From Taibaiella sp041660405 (GTDB taxonomy: Bacteria > Bacteroidota > Bacteroidia > Chitinophagales > Chitinophagaceae): DNA of 64,000 nt. The stretch lies in contig JBAZWL010000008.1 in assembly GCA_041660405.1 (NCBI GenBank), forward strand, positions 62,001-126,000, written 5' to 3'. Under the pieces are notes generated by a model that worked only from the letters and a program-made list of their open reading frames with translations, was not told where the DNA came from and did no database searches. Positions 51,534-60,132 of this stretch are shown piece after piece; positions within the stretch are counted from its first letter, which is position 1, and each line of letters opens with the position of its first letter. Both the position numbers and the translations under genes were made by a program.

Positions 51534-52094
51534 ATGGCTTTCAGAGTATATACCAAAACAGGTGATAAAGGCAGCACCGCGCTAATAGGCGGCAACCGCG
51601 TAGCTAAAGACCATATCCGCATAGAGGCTTACGGCACTGTCGATGAATTGAATTCTTTTCTTGGCGTAGTTACAGATCAACTGGGAGATCCGGGTATCAA
51701 TAATTGGATACTGGAAATCCAGGACCGGTTGTTTACCATTGGCTCCTCATTAGCAACCGATCCCGGTAAGACACCTAAAATGAAACTACCGGATCTGCAT
51801 GAAAGTGATATAGAATGGCTGGAGAAAAGGATTGATGAAATGGACGATGTACTACCACAAATGAAGTCATTCATCCTGCCTGGCGGGCATATTGCAGCAA
51901 GCCATGCACATGTTGCACGTTGTGTATGCCGCAGGGCCGAACGGCTTTGTGTACACATGCAAAACAATGACGAATTTGTAGCGGAAGATGTGCTTAAATA
52001 TCTTAACCGTCTCTCCGACTTTCTGTTTGTATTGGCCCGCTTTATTGTATTTAAAAATGGTGGTACCGAAATACCCTGGAGGGCAAGAGTGTAA
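51534..52094 (+). CDS. Cob(I)yrinic acid a,c-diamide adenosyltransferase, PduO type
   Basis: 186 residues. The N-terminal ATP-binding motif YTKTGDKGSTALIGGNRV, the central GTVDELNSFLG, and the cobalamin-site region FILPGGHIAASHAHVARCVCRRAER and LNRLSDFLFVLARF identify a PduO/MMAB-type ATR. It adenosylates cob(I)alamin to coenzyme B12 in the cytoplasm. It may be co-transcribed with the ABC ATPase before it. Confidence 0.9.
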   Translation: MAFRVYTKTGDKGSTALIGGNRVAKDHIRIEAYGTVDELNSFLGVVTDQLGDPGINNWILEIQDRLFTIGSSLATDPGKTPKMKLPDLHESDIEWLEKRIDEMDDVLPQMKSFILPGGHIAASHAHVARCVCRRAERLCVHMQNNDEFVAEDVLKYLNRLSDFLFVLARFIVFKNGGTEIPWRARV

Positions 52095-52141
52095 CTCACT
52101 CAAATAATTAATCTTTAAAGCAGTTAGCCTTTTTAAAAATA

Positions 52142-53137
52142 ATGTTGAAATACCTTGTAATTACATCAGTTGTAATCATGTTTTTTTCATCTTGCGGTAA
52201 TAACACAACCAGCGATGATAATCCAGCTTATCACAACCCCGCAGTGCAGCCCTATACAGATTCCATCGCTATGAATCGGGAGCATGCCGAGTATTATTAC
52301 AGAAGAGCGGAAGCTTTAACGGAAATCAATAATGATAGTCTTGCACTTATAGATGTTCAGCAAGCTATCAGCCTTGATAAAAATAATGCTCAATATACTT
52401 TTACTGCAGGCTATCTTCAATTGCAACTAGGGCAGGCTAAAGAAGCAATAAAAACATTGAAACATAATCTGGAACAAATGCCGGGAAATGTAAACACCCG
52501 TATGTTATTGAGCAAGGCCTATCTTGCTGATGCAAAAATTGAAGCTGCACAAGAACAGATCAATAAAATACTGGCCGCTGCTCCGCGCCATCCGGGAGCA
52601 TTGATGATCCTGGCAGATATAAAAGCAGCACAAAAGGATACAGTTGCCACCATAAATATTCTTAGGGAAATAATAACCACAGATGCCGGGAACTACGATG
52701 CAGCCTATCAACTGGGGGACTGGTATAAAGCGACCAACAATCCGGCTGCCGTTACTCAATATCAATATACGTTTAGTCTCGATACCACGGACGCGAATCC
52801 ATTGTTTGAAATTGGCGATTATTATGAACGCCAAAACCAGCTGGAAAAGGCAAAAGAAGCTTTTATTTATTGCATTGAAGAAGACCGGGATTTTACGAAT
52901 GCCTATATCCATCTGGGGAAAATCTATTTGCAGGAAAAGGCAACAGAGAAAGCTTTAAGGCACTTTAACCTGGCTATAAATACGATGCCCAATAATGCAG
53001 AAGCCTATTATTACAAGGGCTTGTGTTTTGAAAAAATGCAACAAGCGGATAGCGCTGCCGTAGCATTCAGACAAGCGCTTGTATTTGACAGGAATATGAA
53101 AGAAGCGGCAGATGCATTATACCAACTGAAAAAATAA
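52142..53137 (+). CDS. TPR-repeat lipoprotein
   Basis: 331 residues. Lipoprotein signal MLKYLVITSVVIMFFSSC with Cys18, then about seven TPR units (HAEYYYRRAEALTEINNDSL, YTFTAGYLQLQLGQAKEAIK, PLFEIGDYYERQNQLEKAKE, AYIHLGKIYLQEKATEKALR, AYYYKGLCFEKMQQADSAAV). It is likely a periplasmic or outer-membrane-anchored scaffold. In Bacteroidota such TPR lipoproteins accompany gliding, T9SS or cell-wall complexes, but nothing here fixes the partner. It is 47 nt after the adenosyltransferase gene. Confidence 0.8.
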   Translation: MLKYLVITSVVIMFFSSCGNNTTSDDNPAYHNPAVQPYTDSIAMNREHAEYYYRRAEALTEINNDSLALIDVQQAISLDKNNAQYTFTAGYLQLQLGQAKEAIKTLKHNLEQMPGNVNTRMLLSKAYLADAKIEAAQEQINKILAAAPRHPGALMILADIKAAQKDTVATINILREIITTDAGNYDAAYQLGDWYKATNNPAAVTQYQYTFSLDTTDANPLFEIGDYYERQNQLEKAKEAFIYCIEEDRDFTNAYIHLGKIYLQEKATEKALRHFNLAINTMPNNAEAYYYKGLCFEKMQQADSAAVAFRQALVFDRNMKEAADALYQLKK

Positions 53138-53173
53138 CGATCAATTGCGTGTAAGGACACTTTGTATTTACCC

Positions 53174-53231
53174 GTAGGGATGCATTGCATGCGTCCAATA
53201 TGAGGGAAGGACGCATGCAATGCGTCCCTAC
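53174..53231. repeat. REP-like inverted repeat element
   Basis: Arms of 23 bp (53174-53196 and 53209-53231) pair with one mismatch around a 12-nt loop. Each arm holds the inner palindrome GCATTGCATGC/GCATGCAATGC and an outer GTAGGGA. It sits between the TPR lipoprotein gene and trhO and looks like a dispersed palindromic repeat. It may also act as terminator, though no T tract follows. Confidence 0.7.
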
Positions 53232-53254
53232 AGTATAAATTCATGATTATATTG

Positions 53255-53262
53255 TAACTTTG
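53255..53262 (+). promoter_or_regulatory. -7 promoter box of trhO
   Basis: TAACTTTG, 43 nt before the trhO ATG. Confidence 0.5.
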
Positions 53263-53305
53263 CAGCTTCATTTTTTAATCTCATAAAAGAAAAGGAAGGT
53301 ACACC

Positions 53306-54373
53306 ATGCCAGTGTTACACAACCGCATCTCCAACGAGGAACTGAAAGCACGTATGCTGGCCGAAACAGAGCCACGTACTACAGTTTCCTTCTACAAATA
53401 TTTTCGAATCGCAGAGCCACAGGCATTTCGCGATGAATTATACAAAAAATTTGAGACCCTCAAAGTATTTGGCCGCATTTATATTGCCCATGAAGGCATT
53501 AATGCACAAGCCAGTGTTCCTACAAGTAATTTCGAAGCCTTTAAGGAAGCACTTTATAATTCTTCGCCAGAGCTTAACAGTGTGCGTCTGAATATTGCTG
53601 TGGACGACGATGGAAAATCATTCTGGGTATTGCGTATGAAAGTGCGCAAGCAGATTGTAGCTGATGGTCTTCATGATGAAACCTTTAACCCATCTAACGT
53701 TGGTCATTATCTTAAAGCTGAAGATGTAAACAAAATGGCTGAAGATCCGGATACCATATTTGTCGATATGCGCAATCATTACGAGTATGAAGTAGGCCAT
53801 TTTCAGAATGCTATAGAAGTGCCTTCCGATACTTTTCGCGAGCAGTTGCCCATGGCGCTGGATATGCTTAAGGAAAATAAGGATAAGAATATAGTGATGT
53901 ATTGTACCGGCGGCATTCGTTGTGAAAAGGCTAGTGCGTACATGTTACACAATGGCTTCAAAAATGTATTCCATGTTGAAGGTGGCATTATAGAATATGC
54001 CCGCAAAGCCAAAGAACAAAATCTGCCTTTGAAGTTTATCGGAAAGAACTTTGTATTTGACGAAAGGCTTGGTGAGCGCATTACAGAGGATGTGATCGCC
54101 CATTGCCATCAATGCGGAAAAGCCTGCGATGTGCATACCAATTGTAAAAACGACGGTTGTCATTTGTTATTTATCCAATGCGATGATTGTGCTGAAAAAT
54201 ATGATGGATGTTGTAGCGAAGCTTGTGTAACAGAATATCACTTACCGGAAGAAGAGCAGAGAGCTTTGCGCGCCGGAAGGGAAAATGGAATTAAAATATT
54301 TAATAAATCAAAGGATCATCCGTTAAGAAAGCACAGGGATGAATGGCAACAGGAAAGAGATGGATCAAAATAA
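53306..54373 (+). CDS. trhO: tRNA uridine(34) hydroxylase TrhO (rhodanese family)
   Basis: 355 residues. N-terminal acylphosphatase-like domain (FYKYFRI, GRIYIAHEGINAQASV), then a rhodanese domain with FVDMRNHYEYEVGHF and the active Cys in MYCTGGIRCEKASAYM. The C-terminal Cys-rich region (CHQCGKACDVHTNCKN, CDDCAEKYDGCCSEAC) probably binds zinc. TrhO hydroxylates U34 of tRNA for 5-oxyacetyluridine-type modification. Its 3' end overlaps the HAD hydrolase gene by 14 nt, suggesting coupled translation. Confidence 0.92.
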   Translation: MPVLHNRISNEELKARMLAETEPRTTVSFYKYFRIAEPQAFRDELYKKFETLKVFGRIYIAHEGINAQASVPTSNFEAFKEALYNSSPELNSVRLNIAVDDDGKSFWVLRMKVRKQIVADGLHDETFNPSNVGHYLKAEDVNKMAEDPDTIFVDMRNHYEYEVGHFQNAIEVPSDTFREQLPMALDMLKENKDKNIVMYCTGGIRCEKASAYMLHNGFKNVFHVEGGIIEYARKAKEQNLPLKFIGKNFVFDERLGERITEDVIAHCHQCGKACDVHTNCKNDGCHLLFIQCDDCAEKYDGCCSEACVTEYHLPEEEQRALRAGRENGIKIFNKSKDHPLRKHRDEWQQERDGSK

Positions 54374-54986
54374 TAAAACAGTACAGGATATAAAACTACA
54401 AAAGCTCAACCTGCTTACCCAGGGAGGCTTTGGCGCATTTTTGTATGATTGTGACGGCACGCTGGCAGACAATATGCAGGCTCATAAAAACAGTTATGTA
54501 AAAGCTGCAAACGAATTTGGCTTTGAATTGGACCCTGCACTGATTGATGAATTGGCCGGATGGCCTACTATAGCCGTAGTAACCGAAATGAGTAAGCGAT
54601 ACAATGTTCCTTTGGATGTTTCATCATTTACAAACAGAAAAGGCAACATCTTTTTTGAAGAATATATAGAGCATACACAACCTATACCTTTCGTAGTGGA
54701 GCATCTTAAGCAGCATGCAGGGGAAATAAAGATAGGCGTGGTTTCCGGGGGAAGAAGACATACCGTTGAGAAGACTTTAAATGTATTGGGAATAGCAGGT
54801 CTGGTAGAAACAATAGTATGTGCCGGAGAAACAGAAAACGGAAAACCCTTTGCTGATCCTTTTCTTAAAGCGGCACAAGAACTTGGCGTACCACCGGAAC
54901 GCTGCATGGTGTTTGAAGATGGAGATCCTGGTGTACAAGCCGCTATTGCTGCCGGAATGAAATATATCCGGATAGATAAACTCTGA
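54360..54986 (+). CDS. HAD-superfamily hydrolase (beta-phosphoglucomutase/phosphatase-like)
   Basis: 208 residues from ATG 54360, inside the 3' end of trhO. HAD motif I is FLYDCDGTLADNM (nucleophile first Asp), motif II VVSGGRRH, motif III Lys in ENGKPFADPFLKAA, and motif IV VFEDGDPGVQAA. A helical cap lies between motifs I and II (subfamily IA). Such enzymes act on small phosphorylated sugars or similar compounds. The substrate is not predictable, and a fructose-1-phosphatase/YqaB-like role is one possibility. Confidence 0.8.
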   Translation: MDQNNKTVQDIKLQKLNLLTQGGFGAFLYDCDGTLADNMQAHKNSYVKAANEFGFELDPALIDELAGWPTIAVVTEMSKRYNVPLDVSSFTNRKGNIFFEEYIEHTQPIPFVVEHLKQHAGEIKIGVVSGGRRHTVEKTLNVLGIAGLVETIVCAGETENGKPFADPFLKAAQELGVPPERCMVFEDGDPGVQAAIAAGMKYIRIDKL

Positions 54987-55092
54987 ACGAATATAACATA
55001 TAGATGTCAAATGTAAGCCTGGTAGTAACCCCAATAAATTTGAACATATCAGATTTGTTATTGTTGTATTTCAGGATAAAACGCCAAATTTT

Positions 55093-56358
55093 ATGAAAAA
55101 ACTGCTCATGTTTTTCTTTGTTCTGTTATTTTGCATTTCTGCAAAAGCACAAATAAATGCAGAAGTTGCTCAAAACTTTATCAAAGCTATTTCCACAGAA
55201 AACTACACGGAAGCGGTTACTTTCTTCGATCCTTCTAATACACAAGTAAATAAGGAAATACTAGAAGGTGGCTGGAAGCAGATCACTGCCATGTTCGGTG
55301 CTTATAAATCTTATTATATACCGGAAGGTGTAGATAAGAATGCTGCCACCATTACGGTTGGCATGCGTTTTGATAAAGGGACACAAGGCTTTGCCTGCAA
55401 CTTTAACGATAAGCATAAGCTGGTAGGATTTTTGCTTGCACCGGCACCTGCAGAGAAATTGGAAGCAGCAGTTCCTCCGCCGGGTTCCCGTTTTAGAGAG
55501 GAAGAAGTATCAGTGCCGGTAAATGGCGGGACCATTAAAGGAACCATGATGTATCCCGGAGACGCATCGGATGCCTCACGGGTTGCACTCATTATTGCTG
55601 GTAGCGGTGCTACAGACAGAAATGGTAATAGCGGATCAGACCTGAATACGAATGCTTATAAAATGTTGGCAGAAGCTCTCGCAGAAAAGGGTATAGCAAG
55701 CCTGCGGTACGACAAGCGACTGGCGGGTATGAGTAAAGACTTTGAGCCGGATGAAGCCAAACTGAAATTTGAAGATTATGTACAGGATGCTGTCAGTCTT
55801 TGCCAATATTTGAAGAGCAGTAAGCAGGCTTCTGCAGTTTATATTATTGGCCATAGCGAAGGTTCCCTTATAGGAATGCTGGCAGCGCAAAAAACTCCCG
55901 TCAATGCATTTATCTCCTTATGTGGGGCCGGCGAAAATATAGCCAATACACTTAAACGTCAGATACCTACAGGACAAGCCGCAGGTGTAATTGATGAATT
56001 GAAAAGCGGAAACCTGACCAATAATGTGCCCCAGGAACTTCGGGTTACCTTCAGACAATCGGTTCAGCCCTATCTTATTTCCTGGATGAAATATGACCCT
56101 GCGGTAGAGATTAAAAAGCTGAAAATTCCTACAATGATTGTGGCCGGAACTACTGATATACAAGTACCTGTAGCAGATGCTGAAATGCTGAAGAGGGCAG
56201 CCCCACAGGCAGAATTACTGGTCATTAATGGCATGAATCATATTCTTAAAACTGCAATAGCCGACAGAACGGCTAATATAGTAACTTATAACCAACCCAA
56301 TTTGCCATTAAATACTGATTTGGTAGCTGGAGTAACACGCTTTTTAGGCTCAAAGTAA
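55093..56358 (+). CDS. Secreted alpha/beta hydrolase with DUF3887-like N-terminal domain
   Basis: 421 residues. Signal peptide MKKLLMFFFVLLFCISAKAQ, then a DUF3887-like domain (about 22-120: VAQNFIKAISTENYTEAVTF). The hydrolase domain has the nucleophile elbow GHSEGSLIG, an oxyanion region IIAGSGATDRNGN, the acid D in AGTTDIQVPV and the His in INGMNHI. The order matches YqiA/dienelactone-type esterases or peptidases secreted by Bacteroidota. Substrate unknown. Confidence 0.8.
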   Translation: MKKLLMFFFVLLFCISAKAQINAEVAQNFIKAISTENYTEAVTFFDPSNTQVNKEILEGGWKQITAMFGAYKSYYIPEGVDKNAATITVGMRFDKGTQGFACNFNDKHKLVGFLLAPAPAEKLEAAVPPPGSRFREEEVSVPVNGGTIKGTMMYPGDASDASRVALIIAGSGATDRNGNSGSDLNTNAYKMLAEALAEKGIASLRYDKRLAGMSKDFEPDEAKLKFEDYVQDAVSLCQYLKSSKQASAVYIIGHSEGSLIGMLAAQKTPVNAFISLCGAGENIANTLKRQIPTGQAAGVIDELKSGNLTNNVPQELRVTFRQSVQPYLISWMKYDPAVEIKKLKIPTMIVAGTTDIQVPVADAEMLKRAAPQAELLVINGMNHILKTAIADRTANIVTYNQPNLPLNTDLVAGVTRFLGSK

Positions 56359-56384
56359 AATTAGCTTTTACACATTGCTTTCAA

Positions 56385-56392
56385 TATTTTTG
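56385..56392 (+). promoter_or_regulatory. -7 promoter box of gldG
   Basis: TATTTTTG, 20 nt before the gldG ATG. Confidence 0.45.
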
Positions 56393-56412
56393 CAGTCATT
56401 TGAAATAAAAAA

Positions 56413-58131
56413 ATGTCTGTAGCAGAACCAACAATAAAGCATAAAAATAATAAACCGGGAAAGAAGCTAATTGCTGTAATTATCATATTGATTGCAGTGA
56501 ATATTGCTGCCTGGTTTTTCTATTCCCAGGCTGACCTCACCCGCGATAAGCGATACACCATAACCGATGCTACCAAAGGAATGTTGAAGCACCTGGATAG
56601 CAAAGTGGAAGTATTGTTATTCCTCACCGGAGATGATTTACCTGCTCCCTTCCAAAGATTATCCAATAGCACCGAAGCGTTGTTGCGTAACTTCAGGGAC
56701 ATTAGCAACAATAAAATTACTTATCGGGTTATTGATCCTGTAGGTAAAGACACCACTGCATTGCAAATACTAAGTCAGTACCGCATGAGTGGCATACCAG
56801 TGACCATAAGTGCCGGTAAAAAAGGTTCTGCACAAAAAATGATCTTTCCATGGGCATTGGTTACTACGGTAGATGCACAAGGAAAATCAATTGCCTATCC
56901 GGTATTTCTCCAGGAAACGAATACATTTAACCTAAACCGTCAGACTTTATTGAAGTCTGAAATATTGCTGGAATATAACCTGGCCAATGGCATACATCAG
57001 CTTACCCGTAAAGAGATTCCGGCGGTAGCGTATCTTACCGGGAACGGTGAATTATTTGACGGACACATCGGTGCCATGTTTTCAACGTTAAGTCGTTATT
57101 ACCGGCTGGACACCTTTAACCTTGGCCAGAATAAAATTATACCTCCTGCATTTAAAACGATAATTATAAACAGGCCCACAGCTGCTTTCACCGAAACTGA
57201 CAAATTCAAGATAGATCAGTATGTGATGAATGGCGGCCACGTACTTTGGAGTATCAATATGGTAACCGGCACACTGGACAGCCTTAAAGGCGGACAGTTT
57301 AATGCTATGCCTATAGAACTTAACCTAAGCGACCTTTTATTCAACTATGGTGTAAGGGTCAATAGCAATATTATTGAAGATGCGGTTAGCCATGCATTCA
57401 TACCACTGGAAGCGCGCACGGGCAAAGCTGAAGCTACTATGTTTGATTGGATTTATTTCCCGGTTCTTAATGCAGGCAGCGATCATCCTATAGTTAAGAA
57501 TCTTAATGGAGTACTTACCCGCTTCGTAAGTAGCATAGATACTAATGCTAACGATCCTTCCATAAAGAAAACTGTTTTGCTGTCGTCAAGCCGGTATAGT
57601 AAAATGGAGGCAGCACCCTTACCTGTAATTCTGGAATCAGCTATTGAACGCCCTAATCCCGCTGCCTTTCCACATCACAACCTTACAGGTGCTATATTGT
57701 TGGAAGGCAATTTTACATCATCATTTGCTACACGTAAACCCGTGGAAGTTGCGGATATGATTGATTCTCTTAAGCTGCAAGTGAAAACTAAAACTGCTGC
57801 ACCGGGGAAAATGGTAGTGATAAGCGATGCTGACATTTTATCAAATGAGTATGCTGAAAAAGTAGGCCCTTCGGAAATGGGTTTATTTGCCCCGGATCAA
57901 TCTGTACGGTTTGACAATGAAACGTTCCTGCTCAATTGTATGGAGTATATGAATGACCCGGACAATCTTTTGGAAGCCCGTAACAAATCATTTGACAATC
58001 AAATACTGGACCCCAAAGTAGTAGAAAAAGAAAGAACCACCTGGCAGTTTATTAACATCGGTGTTCCAGTGATTGCAGTTTTAATTTTTGGTTCTGTTTT
58101 CTTCTTTGTGAGAAAAAGAAGATACGCCTAA
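56413..58131 (+). CDS. gldG: Gliding-motility ABC transporter auxiliary protein GldG
   Basis: 572 residues. N-terminal helix after a basic tail (KKLIAVIIILIAVNIAAWFF), then DLTRDKRYTITDATKGMLK, the hallmark opening of GldG/auxiliary ABC proteins. A large periplasmic domain includes IPAVAYLTGNGELFDG and GGHVLWSIN. The last helix is IGVPVIAVLIFGSVFFFV. GldG works with GldF (permease) and GldA (ATPase), which are not adjacent. GldAFG was linked to gliding in Flavobacterium johnsoniae, though the role varies among species. Tryptophan 2,3-dioxygenase follows after 51 nt. Confidence 0.85.
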   Translation: MSVAEPTIKHKNNKPGKKLIAVIIILIAVNIAAWFFYSQADLTRDKRYTITDATKGMLKHLDSKVEVLLFLTGDDLPAPFQRLSNSTEALLRNFRDISNNKITYRVIDPVGKDTTALQILSQYRMSGIPVTISAGKKGSAQKMIFPWALVTTVDAQGKSIAYPVFLQETNTFNLNRQTLLKSEILLEYNLANGIHQLTRKEIPAVAYLTGNGELFDGHIGAMFSTLSRYYRLDTFNLGQNKIIPPAFKTIIINRPTAAFTETDKFKIDQYVMNGGHVLWSINMVTGTLDSLKGGQFNAMPIELNLSDLLFNYGVRVNSNIIEDAVSHAFIPLEARTGKAEATMFDWIYFPVLNAGSDHPIVKNLNGVLTRFVSSIDTNANDPSIKKTVLLSSSRYSKMEAAPLPVILESAIERPNPAAFPHHNLTGAILLEGNFTSSFATRKPVEVADMIDSLKLQVKTKTAAPGKMVVISDADILSNEYAEKVGPSEMGLFAPDQSVRFDNETFLLNCMEYMNDPDNLLEARNKSFDNQILDPKVVEKERTTWQFINIGVPVIAVLIFGSVFFFVRKRRYA

Positions 58132-58182
58132 TAAAAACAAAAGTATTAATGCGGGTAATGCCTGCTTTTTGAAAAAGGTAAT

Positions 58183-59232
58183 ATGGAAAAGAAACAAAGA
58201 CCCCCGGTTTATTACAGCGAATATTTACAGCTGGATAGGATACTGAATGCACAGCACCCTGAAAGCGCCAAAGAGGGTATCAGAGCCGATGATGAAATGC
58301 TGTTTGTAATCATACATCAGACATACGAACTATGGTTTAAGCAAGTGTTGCATGAGCTGGATATTGTACGCAATATTTTCAGGCAACCTAATGTGCCGGA
58401 TAATTCTCCTGATATCTACAATTCAGTACACCGGTTAAAGCGCATTTGCAGCATTCTAAAAGTACTGGTGGACCAGATCACGATAATTGAAACCATGACA
58501 CCGCTGGATTTTTTGGATTTTCGCGATTTGCTCAGACCCGCATCAGGTTTTCAAAGCATACAGTTCAAAATGATTGAAGCCGCTCTGGGGCTTGGTTACG
58601 AGCAACGTTTTGGCCAGGAGTATTACTTATCACAATTGAATGAAACGGATATAAACCGTGTAAAGAAAGCGGAAGCAGAAGAATCACTTTTGGTATTACT
58701 TAACAAATGGCTTGAACGTATGCCTTTCTGTAAAGATAAGGACTACTGGGGACAGGAACAGGATGTAAAAGCCGGGATACATCCTTTCTGGAATAAATAC
58801 CGCAGTACATATGCTGCGGGTCTTTCACCGATGGAACAATCAAATCTGACAGCCTTCGATCAGATTTTTATGAATGAAAAAGATTACCCGGCCGACAGGA
58901 GATTAAGCAGCCAGGCAAGCCGCAATGCATTCTTCATTATGCTGTATCGTGACTATCCTTTGTTGCATCTCCCTTTTGAATTACTAAGCACGCTTCTCGA
59001 AATTGATGAATTATTATCGCTTTGGCGCCACCGCCATATACACATGGTACAACGCACTATAGGTAAGCGCGTGGGTACAGGAGGCAGTACAGGCGCGGGC
59101 TACCTCAAGGCTGCAGCAGACAGTCACGCTATATTTAAAGAAATAGCTGAACTGACTTCCTTCCTTTTACCAAGACATGAAGTACCCGAGCTGCCTAAGA
59201 AATTGAAAGATAGCCTTAGTTATAACAGGTAA
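58183..59232 (+). CDS. kynA: Tryptophan 2,3-dioxygenase
   Basis: 349 residues. VYYSEYLQLDRILNAQHP, FVIIHQTYELWFKQVLHELD (substrate pocket with the conserved His and Arg region), PLDFLDFRDLLRPASGFQS, and the proximal heme His in HRHIHMVQRTIGKRVGTGGS (core HMVQRTIG) with TGGSTGAGYL. It cleaves the indole ring of L-Trp to N-formylkynurenine, the first step of the kynurenine pathway. The downstream ACMSD-type gene is 50 kb away at 7044. It lies behind gldG on the same strand. Confidence 0.92.
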   Translation: MEKKQRPPVYYSEYLQLDRILNAQHPESAKEGIRADDEMLFVIIHQTYELWFKQVLHELDIVRNIFRQPNVPDNSPDIYNSVHRLKRICSILKVLVDQITIIETMTPLDFLDFRDLLRPASGFQSIQFKMIEAALGLGYEQRFGQEYYLSQLNETDINRVKKAEAEESLLVLLNKWLERMPFCKDKDYWGQEQDVKAGIHPFWNKYRSTYAAGLSPMEQSNLTAFDQIFMNEKDYPADRRLSSQASRNAFFIMLYRDYPLLHLPFELLSTLLEIDELLSLWRHRHIHMVQRTIGKRVGTGGSTGAGYLKAAADSHAIFKEIAELTSFLLPRHEVPELPKKLKDSLSYNR

Positions 59233-59238
59233 TAACCA

Positions 59239-59268
59239 AAAATGGCAAACCGGAAGGTTTGCCATTTT
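59239..59268. terminator. Terminator between convergent kynA and DUF4249 genes
   Basis: 13-bp perfect stem AAAATGGCAAACC with GGAA loop and terminal T run, suited for both strands. Confidence 0.8.
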
Positions 59269-59295
59269 TGATATCAACAGTTTGTAGCTTATAAA

Positions 59296-60117
59296 TTACG
59301 GAGCAATAACTGATTTGCGTTGCACTGTTTGTGCACTAAAGGAACCTAATGCACCACCCGAGATGTTACTTACCGGATTAGCCGGTGTAGCAGATCCCCC
59401 TCCCGATGCAGCCTGATCATAGCTATACCAGTATTTATAAGCGGCTTTATCTATACATTGCATTTCCACTTCAACAATGTCGCCGGATTTTATTTTATCC
59501 TCATCATCTGCGAAAAGATACAGCGTAGATTTGAACTGTTTACCGTCACTCAAATCATCATCCATAATAAACGTTCCGTCTGTTCTTTTACCATTCACAA
59601 ATTGCTTGAATAAATAATAATTTTGAACACCCCCCGGGTCCTGGAATACAACATTGCTGAAGGTCTCTTCTTCATCAAAAAATTTCTGTGTTTTCAGGTA
59701 TAAGCTATCTAAATGAACATTTTCAGGCATGGTGGAAGAAGCGGAATAGCTTTTACCTTCTACAGTTACCAATAGCTGGTAAGTCTTTCCACTGGCGCCT
59801 TTCAATTGATTATTGGTATAGACCCCACTTGTGGTTTCGGTAAGTGTGGTTGTGTTTCCTGTTTCATCTTTAATGGTTACTACTGCACCACCGAGGCCGA
59901 TAAAATCATTGTTATCATTAAAATTTTTGGTTTTGGAGAGCTTCACCATACAACCACCTTCGTGGTCTGTAATCACAGCGTCAATTACTATTTTTTTATC
60001 TGCTTCATCAAGCTTCACATCTATTACTTTTTGACAGGAAGTAAAGCAAACAATACTGGCTACAGCCACTACCATTAAGGAAGAAAATGTTTTAAGCATA
60101 CTTTTATTTTTATTCAT
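59296..60117 (-). CDS. DUF4249 outer-membrane lipoprotein
   Basis: 273 residues. Lipoprotein signal with SIVCFTSC and lipid-accepting Cys, then QKVIDVKLDEADKKIVIDAVI, typical of DUF4249 (the sequence D-x-x-x-x-K-I-V-I-D-A/G). Beta-rich segments GAVVTIKDETGNTTTLTET and GKTYQLLVTVEGKSYSA follow. Genes of this family normally follow a TonB-dependent receptor, as here (15-nt gap), and are thought to form an uptake pair analogous to SusD with SusC. The substrate is unknown. Confidence 0.8.
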   Translation of the reverse strand: MNKNKSMLKTFSSLMVVAVASIVCFTSCQKVIDVKLDEADKKIVIDAVITDHEGGCMVKLSKTKNFNDNNDFIGLGGAVVTIKDETGNTTTLTETTSGVYTNNQLKGASGKTYQLLVTVEGKSYSASSTMPENVHLDSLYLKTQKFFDEEETFSNVVFQDPGGVQNYYLFKQFVNGKRTDGTFIMDDDLSDGKQFKSTLYLFADDEDKIKSGDIVEVEMQCIDKAAYKYWYSYDQAASGGGSATPANPVSNISGGALGSFSAQTVQRKSVIAP

Positions 60118-60132
60118 TATAATGAGGTTAAA

